Source: Polytrichum commune (Eukaryota; Streptophyta; Polytrichopsida; Polytrichales; Polytrichaceae). From it: a stretch of DNA of 64,000 nt. Made by a program: the position numbers and the translations under genes. The notes under the pieces were generated by a model, which was given only the letters and a program-made list of their open reading frames with translations, made no database searches and was not told the origin of the DNA. Location: contig OX485807.1 in the NCBI GenBank assembly GCA_950295325.1, positions 6,638,501 through 6,702,500 of the forward strand, written 5' to 3'. Below, piece after piece: positions 56,763-64,000 of the stretch (positions within the stretch are counted from its first letter, which is position 1; the number at the start of each line of letters is the position of its first letter).

Positions 56763-57239
56763 GAGCAAGCCCAGTCACTGCCTGCATCTGCATCCGTATC
56801 CGGAAACAGAATGTGGCCTCTGTCCGGGATGCAAGAGCAGATGCAAGGAAGCCACCCACTCATCACCCTTACCACGCCATGTAAACCACTTTATCTAAAC
56901 TGTAATTTTGCTCCACTTTACTCAATTTAGTTAGAGACAATCAGAGCATTCGTAAGTAGCAACGTCAAACCCTTCCCTAATCTACCCAATGTTAGAAAGA
57001 AGTTAACTGCAAAGTCACCATTTCCTCGTCTTATCTGGGAAGTGTACTTAAAGTGGCTTGTCCTATTTGAATAGCAGGGTCCCTGCATAATGTTGAGTTA
57101 TGCAGGCACATCAGCACTCCCTGCACTCATTCTCATCCGAGATTTGCAGAAATCAAAACCACTGGGGCCTAAACATGCATCTGCATCCGCATCGCGGATG
57201 AGAAACGCAGATGCAGATGCAAGGCTATTGGGCTTGCCC
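56763..57239. mobile_element. MITE with ~40-bp inverted ends and TAA flanks
   Basis: The left end GAGCAAGCCCAGTCACTGCC, then TGCATCTGCATCC, is mirrored at the right (other strand GGGCAAGCCCAATAGCCTTG, then CATCTGCATCTGCG). TAA lies directly outside both ends (56760-56762 and 57240-57242). A 3-bp TWA duplication and G-rich ends fit a PIF/Harbinger-type MITE. Near the right end an extra palindrome (GCATCCGCATCGCGGATG, about 57184-57201) would form a secondary hairpin. Confidence 0.8.
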
Positions 57240-57242
57240 TAA

Positions 57243-59562
57243 GCTTCTCTTATGCTTAAGGATTACCTTGGAAACAAGGCCAAACATGCAGACTCTATAG
57301 TGCACCGTGACCTTGTAATTTATGATCTCACACATGCATTTTTTGTAGCTCTTCATGCTATATTGTTTGATACATATTATAGTGTGGTTCCAGTATACCA
57401 AGTGAGTGCATTGATTATCAATATTAATGAGAAATTCAAACTAATGCGGGATAGATATAGCCTTATTTTTTGAATTGTTGAACTTTCAAGCTTTAAACCA
57501 ATTGACAATGTCCATGAGGAAGAGATTATTTTGTCCACCCAAAGTTCTTAGGGTGGCTCGTACATTCAAACACATGGACAACGGCACATGGTCCACTAGT
57601 TTTAGTATACCAGAGTTTTTTTTCCATATACTTGATTGTGCTTGCTCCCATTCAACACTAGAATAGATCAACAAGAGGTCAGCATGCAATTTAGAAAACA
57701 AACATACATCATACTTGAAACAATTGGCAAGAGAGGATGAGAGAATAGGATTGTATGAACCTTGATGAGCATAATTCACGAGAAAGAACCCTATGCATTT
57801 GAATGATGCGCCCATTGAAATTAAGAGCTAAACGAAGTATGCATGTCTATTGGTGTTGAGAACTCCTGCTCGTCCAATCCTACATTGTGAACATACTATT
57901 CATATAACTTTAAACCTCGATTTCGTTTGTGTAACTAGTGCATGTCTATATTAACCTAAATATCTTGGTTGTGTCGGTGCAAAAGGGTTGCAGTGAACTA
58001 GGAAGGAAATAACATTTTATGTTGATGTTGTCCAAAGGAGTTTTCAAGACCTAGAGAACCCAACCAATCCTCATTTTTGTTGTCTTGAAAATCTAGCATA
58101 AGAGTTTGGGGAGGGGCTATTGAAGTTCCATGTTTGGGCATGTAGGTGAAGCTTATAGATTTGCTCTCCGGGAGCATGGGGATGGTGGTACAAACAAGGG
58201 GGTCAATGAGTTGATTCCAAAGAAGGCACAACTTGAGCAAACCATGTTGAGCATGTGTAGCTTGGGTCTCACGTGATGAGATAGTTATAGCAAAAACGAG
58301 TGTTTTGGCAGCAAGTACCTTCACCTACAACCACTCTGCCTCCTTTGCCACCCCAACCTCTTGTCCAATGATCAATTTTGAGATGGTGGAGCTCATAAAA
58401 CCTCTTGAGTTTCAACCATACCTTTGCAATTGGACAACTCACATGTGAATCCCACAAAGTAAAGAGGGTTATTGAAGCATGACGTGCCAAAAAAATTGCT
58501 TCACACATGCGTGCAATAGCCATATCTGCATTTCTCAAGCACATGCATGCAAAGCAAGCTCGTTCATCTTGCCATCCTTGTGCTCTTGCTTATGGATCTT
58601 GAGACTGAGATTGGATGAGGGAGGGATGACTAGTAGTAGTTGGATCCTCCATGTTGTCATTGCACTCGATCATTCAAATCTAATTATTCAATCATTGAAG
58701 CACGCACGGTGGAACAACCACCCATAGATTTTTGACTTGGGCATGGGTTTGGGGTACCTTGGACTCTTGAGACGTGCAAAATTGTATGGGATTGATCCTA
58801 AGGATGTGCTAACAATAAAGAAACCCAAATGATTTCTTCACTATTTACAAATATAACTTAGTATTGTAAGAATGAGAATGTCTTTGGGACTCCTATTAGA
58901 CAAAAACACTTGTTTTTGTGATTAACATGTTTAGCTTATGATAATCAAAATACCCCGACTAAGTTTGTGCCAATAAACATGGTTAATACACTTCTTATGA
59001 TGAAATTAAATGAACTTTGTGTAATCATGTCTAATTTGACCCCATGTCGAGTCAAGAGAGCAAGTAGCCCAAAGCACAAAGGAGTAGGAGTTTGTCTCAT
59101 TGTATTGTGCGACAATAGTCACCCTGTGAGGCCAAACCACGCACCCTTAAGCGTCCTAGTCCGGGTGGGGGAATGGGTATCACATTCATATTCACACAGT
59201 TACCTCTTACCAACTCCATGAAACTCCATTTAAATCCCCATCAATTATCGCACCCAATTTATTCCACGATACGAGTACAAGCATTGAAAAATGCTTTTCT
59301 CCAATTATTGCCTTCTACCTACACTAATCACAATTCAACCCTCAACTCCTAACAAAAGCTCCTCCCCTTATATTACCCTCTAATTTATATGAGGTCTTCC
59401 ATTCTAATTCACTAATGAGTGAACCCCCTAGTCTTATCCCTCTTCCCCTTTCTAATTTACTAACCCATGCTCGCACCCAACCTATAACCGGCTCATGACC
59501 GGCCTCATGCCCGGTCCAACACCATCCATCGTTATCCTTAGTACCAGCATACTTCCGAGTCT
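57243..59562. other. Intergenic sequence
   Basis: Several frames of 80-110 codons occur (for example minus strand 57486-57815, 57998-58324 and 58269-58544), but none shows a family motif, splice-linked partner or domain. No gene is called. Confidence 0.4.
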
Positions 59563-59955
59563 AGCTCCCTTGCCTTAATTCCCATCAGACTATCAAACCA
59601 GCTCCCTCTTCGGCCTTAGTCCCAGCAGCTTATCAAAACCAGTCCCCTTGCCTTAATTCCCAGCAAACTATCAAACCAGCTCCCTCTTTGGCCTTAGTCC
59701 CAGCAGCTTCCCGAAACCGGTCCCCTTGCCTTAGTCCCAGCAGACTATCAAACCAACTCCCTCTTCGGCCTTGGTCCCAACAACTTATCGAAACCAGTCC
59801 CCTTGCCTTAATTCCCAGCAGACTATCAAACCAACTCCCTCTTCGGCCTTAGTCCCAGCAGCTTATCGAAACCAGTCCCCTTGCCTTAATTCCCAGCAGA
59901 CTATCAAACCAGCTCCCTCTTGCCTTAATTCCCATCAGACTATCAACACCAACTC
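59563..59955 (+). repeat. 78-bp tandem repeat (about 5 units)
   Basis: Units start with TCCCTTGCCTTAATTCCCAG-type sequence at about 59565, 59643, 59721, 59798 and 59876, a 77-78 bp spacing. Each unit is two similar ~39-bp halves (TTGCCTTAATTCCCAGCAGA and CGGCCTTAGTCCCAGCAGCT). The period is a multiple of three, and one frame stays open (repeating SPCLNSQQTIKP) but has no ATG. The sequence is strongly C/T-rich on the plus strand. Confidence 0.9.
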
Positions 59956-62118
59956 CCTTCGCCTTAATTATCCTACCCAATTCACATACCTATTCCCGCT
60001 AATTTCACTAAATCTCCTATCTAATTCACCTATCTAATTCCACTAATTCCACTAAGTCTCCCCCTAATTCCCGCATTCTCCTCTAGCTCTAAGAGCTTCA
60101 CTTCCTAGAGAGGAAAAGAGAGAGAGAGGGGAGGAGAAGAGAAGAGAATGAAGAGAGAGGAAGGAAGAGGAAGGGAGGGCACCCAAGACCACAAACCCCT
60201 CAAACTTCTCCTACTTAGTAGGATCTTATCCCATCCACTAAACCTTCACCCTTTAAACCAACAAGAGTATGTTCTAATTCAAACATTTAAATCCAAGGAC
60301 CTTCCTCTTGCTTCATCAACCCCTACTCACTTAATCACAACACTCCCTAATATCATTAAGCTTCTACTTAACCACACAAAATAGGCCTAAAGCCTAAAAC
60401 ATAAACCACACCAATCCTCACTCTTTTTATACTTTTGATTGTTTCAATAACACTACAAATGCAATTCTAAATAAATTCTAAACATAAAACAAATATGAGC
60501 ACTCATTTTGGGCTCATACACCCACATAACAACCTTGCCATGACTTGTTTCTCATAACCCATCATTTTGCAACAAATGAAGGAAGTTCATACATAGCATT
60601 TCCTCCTCCTTGAGCAAAAAATCCCAAACCTTGCCTTGTCTATAAGGGTTGAGCCCAGGGTCAGCCAGACTTAAGAGGCATGCCATACATGGCGAGCAAA
60701 GACTTGAACTGAGCGGCATGGGGAGGAAATGGGAGCTCTAGGCGGTGACTACATAAGTTGTTTCCTCACTATTGAACCACCTTATCCATAATGTCATTGA
60801 TTGGGCCTAGAGCCTAGAGCCTCCAAGAGTGGGGGTGCTATTGTAGTGATTCATGGGGTTTGTTGACAAATGTTATACTATTTTAGATTCAAATATGTAG
60901 AACCATATCACAATGGCTACATATCATTCAATTTTAATTGAAGGATCAAATAAGGAGTAAGGAATATTGTGCTAGCATGGCTTGTGTATTCCTAGTATTG
61001 TTGAGGGAGCTCCATTTCATCTTTACTAATGCCAGAATGTAGATTGCACATGAGATTCAATTTCATCATGGTCTTAGCCAATGTATGTATGACATGTGGC
61101 AAAAATTGAGGAAAATTTTAAATTTTCCCCGAAACAAAGAGCCTTCTATAGTACATAGATCATATGTACCTCCCTAAAATGTAGGGATAATTTCTAGCCA
61201 ACAGCAAATAACTTTGCAATTATTCACCCACATGAAAACATAACTTGGCCAAGAGGCATGAACTCACTGCAATAAATTCACACAAATATCACTCCAAATA
61301 TCATCCCAATAATGCACATGTAGTATAGATTTTGGATTACAAACAAATATAGGGAAACAATAAGGGAAGACTTAAAAGGTGATTACAAGTGTATCGTTCA
61401 AGTGTCTCAAATAGGGAAAATACAGGGTTATCTCATATCATTTCGGGGAACTGACAATATAGGTGATGATTTAAGGGTAAAGACTTCAAAGTTTCTCAAT
61501 GTCAATGCATGCAATCATGACAATCACTCAATCTCACATTATTTACTCAGGCAATAGTCTAGCAGTGAGTTCATTTTAATCAAACCTTATGCAGTGCTCA
61601 AGGATAGGCATAATCATAGTCAATTGTCTGGCATGTAATAACTCATTTGAGTCTCTTTACCAAAGCCAAGGGCACTTTGGTGTATGCAATTGTCTCGTGT
61701 TAATTAAGCCATTTTAATGTAACTTGAAAAGGCGCGGTCATTCTTACATGATTTCTAAATATTATTTGATTAAGCAAGATTTTAGTTATAGTGTTTGACA
61801 ATGGTCTTTTACCTGGTCCTAGCCAAGGTACCCATTGTATCCATAAATTGTAGCAATAGGCCAAACCACAACAAGATTAGTTGAACATACATTAGTTCTT
61901 TTAAATGTTCATTTTTAGTTCAATATTTAACTTATGCTTTCATTTGTTATAAAACTACATATTTGAACACTCATTCCATCTTTAACATTTTAAGATTCTT
62001 ATTTAATGAATTTGATTACCCAAATTTGAATTACTTCAAGATTACCACTCTAGCGTATATTGATGAATTCAACATAAGTTCAATTTACCAAATGACACTT
62101 ACCAAAGCTAGGCCACAG
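59956..62118. other. Intergenic sequence
   Basis: A purine-rich patch (GAGAGAGG, GAAGAGAAGAGAA) lies near 60100-60180. No gene or mobile element is recognised. Confidence 0.4.
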
Positions 62119-62366
62119 AGACTATTCATCTTCTTAGTCTCATCTCAATCTTTGTATAGGCTATAGTATTTTTAGTTGGGTTACTTCCCCTTCACAAACT
62201 ATGGCAATTTGCATTTGCCTTTTTGGCTTCATTCCTGCCAAAGACTATTCATCTTCTTGGTCTCATCTTAATCTTTGTATAGGCTATAGTATTTTCAGTT
62301 GGGTTACTTCCCCTTCACAAACTATGGCAATTTGCATTTGCCTTTTTGGCTTCATTCCTGCCAAAA
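62119..62366 (+). repeat. 123-bp tandem duplication, nearly identical copies
   Basis: Two adjacent copies begin at 62119 and 62242, each starting AGACTATTCATCTTCTT. They differ at only a few positions, so this duplication is much younger than the other tandem repeats here. The period is 41 codons and one plus frame stays open through the second copy, but no gene is recognised. Confidence 0.9.
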
Positions 62367-63808
62367 AATCAGTAAATAAAACGTGCATGGTTTTGAAAGG
62401 TCGAGACCATTGCCTCTTCCTCTTCTGGAATATCTCATCCTCCAACCTTTTGCCTTCAAGTAAGAATTTCCCATGTCATATTACAACAACACCCACCAAT
62501 TTCACAGTATGACGAGTGTATGTCGCTTTCAATCAAACCTCAAGTTTTCACCTAAATTATTAAGGACATTTGATTTCACTCTTCTTTTATCAACCTTGGC
62601 CTCTTTGAAACTTAGGCATGGACCATGGTGACCATGGTAAAACTCGGCCTAGGTGAGCTTTCTTAGAGCGAGACTCATGTCTTAAGTTTCACAAGCAATT
62701 TGATTGTGTTGTCAACACATCATGGAAACAAGACTATTATCTTGACCTCTCAAGGTTTAATACTTTAATTTTCTCTAAAGATATGTTGGATTAGATCACA
62801 ATTCCACCTTCAATGGTATAGACGCAATTAAAAGGCATCACGCACACATAACGACTAACATGCTCCAAGAGATAGGAGAGAATTCAATGGTATCCCTCAG
62901 TCAATAATTTGAGCATTTCAGATACTTTCTTGGTAATCAATCTTTCACAAGACTATAGATTGGATTACAAACTTCGTTCATTCTCTTCTAAGAATCACTC
63001 CCAATGTATACAAGACCATGGAATCCCCAACACAAACCCTGTAGAGGTCTTTCATGGCTTAATAGAAAACACAAATTGCATTAACCCTCTCAAGAAAGAA
63101 TGCACACAAGTAATTCAAAAATCATGATACAAGGTATAGAGTTTTCTACCCCCATTCAAAATGTTCACTCCCACACAAACATTTAGGCTTACTTCTCAAA
63201 GCAACACATCAAACTGTCATTCACTACAGACCATAGTATGACCATTCAATATGAGCTCAAGTTATTCAGACTATTGATAACTATGGATTATGTAATTTAG
63301 CACTTCTCGGTACAAGATTCAATCCTCACCAACTTGAATTATTCAACTACAAATTGACTGTGACTTAAAGAAATAAATACACAATTTGCAATCCAGTACA
63401 AAAATCATGGATGCAGTTAATTTATTATGAGCTCCAGACAATTGCCCTCTTGGTACTACCATAAAATTAACTTTTACAACTATGGCATGAATTTCTAATA
63501 CAAAAAAATAATGCCCTCTCTCCGACTTCATGTCTAGACTATATCTAATTTTCTAGGGTTGCAACTTAGCAACCTTTCCTATCACACCATAGCCTCTGTA
63601 AATCTCCCCTTTCCTATCTCCGAAGCCATGGTCCTCAATTTAGCACAAATGATTACTTATCCAGCTATATTTAGATCCCCCCATTTGTTCTTTATTTGCA
63701 ACAAAAAAATTCTAATTTCACAACACATCCTGCTCAACATCCAAGAAGTTCATGAGTTGCTCATTGTAGATGCATCATTAAAACATGGAAAGACCACCAC
63801 ACACACAC
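62367..63808. other. Intergenic sequence to near the right edge
   Basis: No gene is supported. Open frames are short and unrecognised on both strands. Confidence 0.4.
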
Positions 63809-63819
63809 CCAAAAAAAAA

Positions 63820-63850
<31 letters not shown>

Positions 63851-63857
63851 CACACAC
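63809..63857. repeat. A-run followed by (CA)n
   Basis: About 26 A residues lead directly into about 11 CA units. An A-run of this kind can mark the end of a retroposed element, but no body was recognised upstream. Confidence 0.9.
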
Positions 63858-64000
63858 GTAGAAAAGACAATATTGTGCCTTTTGAACCATTATGCAATAT
63901 TGGGCTCCATCATTGTGGCCCACACTAGGCTACAAGTATTTATGTTTGAGGCTTTTGGGAGCATGTTTACTTGCAACATTTGGAAGGCTAGGGATTTGTG

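Noticed and set aside
57486-58544. Three minus-strand frames of 91-109 codons in a row
   Set aside because: I considered a decayed retrotransposon, but found no reverse transcriptase, integrase or protease motif and no shared frame logic.
61963-62512. Possible Ty3/gypsy integrase tail on the minus strand
   Set aside because: The translated peptide did not match integrase or chromodomain motifs; the open frame is mostly the 123-bp tandem duplication.

Overview
The window is nuclear DNA from a photosynthetic eukaryote, most likely a streptophyte (a land plant or charophyte alga). Its three intact genes are split into many exons by GT-AG introns of tens of bases to about 1.4 kb. One gene is a plant-type chorismate mutase with a transit-peptide-like N-terminus. 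One is a compact cytosolic tyrosyl-tRNA synthetase without the animal C-terminal extension. A decayed gene matches the plant PV42/CBS-domain (SnRK1 gamma-like) family. There are no operons or bacterial features. I cannot name the species.

Layout: 1-173 may be the last part of an exon from a gene off the left edge. 2714-4645 (minus strand) holds a broken PV42-like CBS-domain gene that no single open frame reveals. 7988-11125 (plus) is tyrosyl-tRNA synthetase (7 exons, 436 aa). 13337-18135 (plus) is plastid-type chorismate mutase (6 exons, 318 aa). 18.1-37 kb is AT-rich intergenic DNA with foldback elements, a SINE-like element, microsatellites and a 45-bp tandem repeat. 37189-42840 (plus) is a 13-exon CaMKK/GRIK-like Ser/Thr kinase fused to a C-terminal cyclic-nucleotide-binding-like domain (about 586 aa), in a local GC-richer, microsatellite-rich island (about 35.4-44.5 kb). 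44.5-64 kb has no gene I can support but is dense in short transposons and tandem repeats.

Mobile DNA: the non-genic sequence consists largely of non-autonomous elements with inverted ends. (1) PIF/Harbinger-like MITEs have ends like GGGCCRCTTCACAC flanked by TTA/TAA (46551-47049, 49110-49436, 51001-51337, 53571-54055); 56763-57239 has a related layout. (2) Mutator-like MITEs have long inverted ends, one with a perfect 9-bp target duplication (12378-12592), and a dimer sits just upstream of the tyrosyl-tRNA synthetase gene. (3) A ~370-bp inverted-end family is present several times inside the chorismate mutase introns. (4) Foldback elements with ~100-bp arms lie near 31 and 34.5 kb.

Function: chorismate mutase commits chorismate to prephenate for Phe/Tyr synthesis in the plastid, and tyrosyl-tRNA synthetase charges tRNA-Tyr in the cytosol. 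Their adjacency is notable but may be chance. The kinase belongs to the group containing SnRK1-activating kinases, and the pseudogene belongs to an SnRK1 gamma-like family. Exon models were made by eye from splice sites, reading phase and family resemblance recalled from memory; no search was run.
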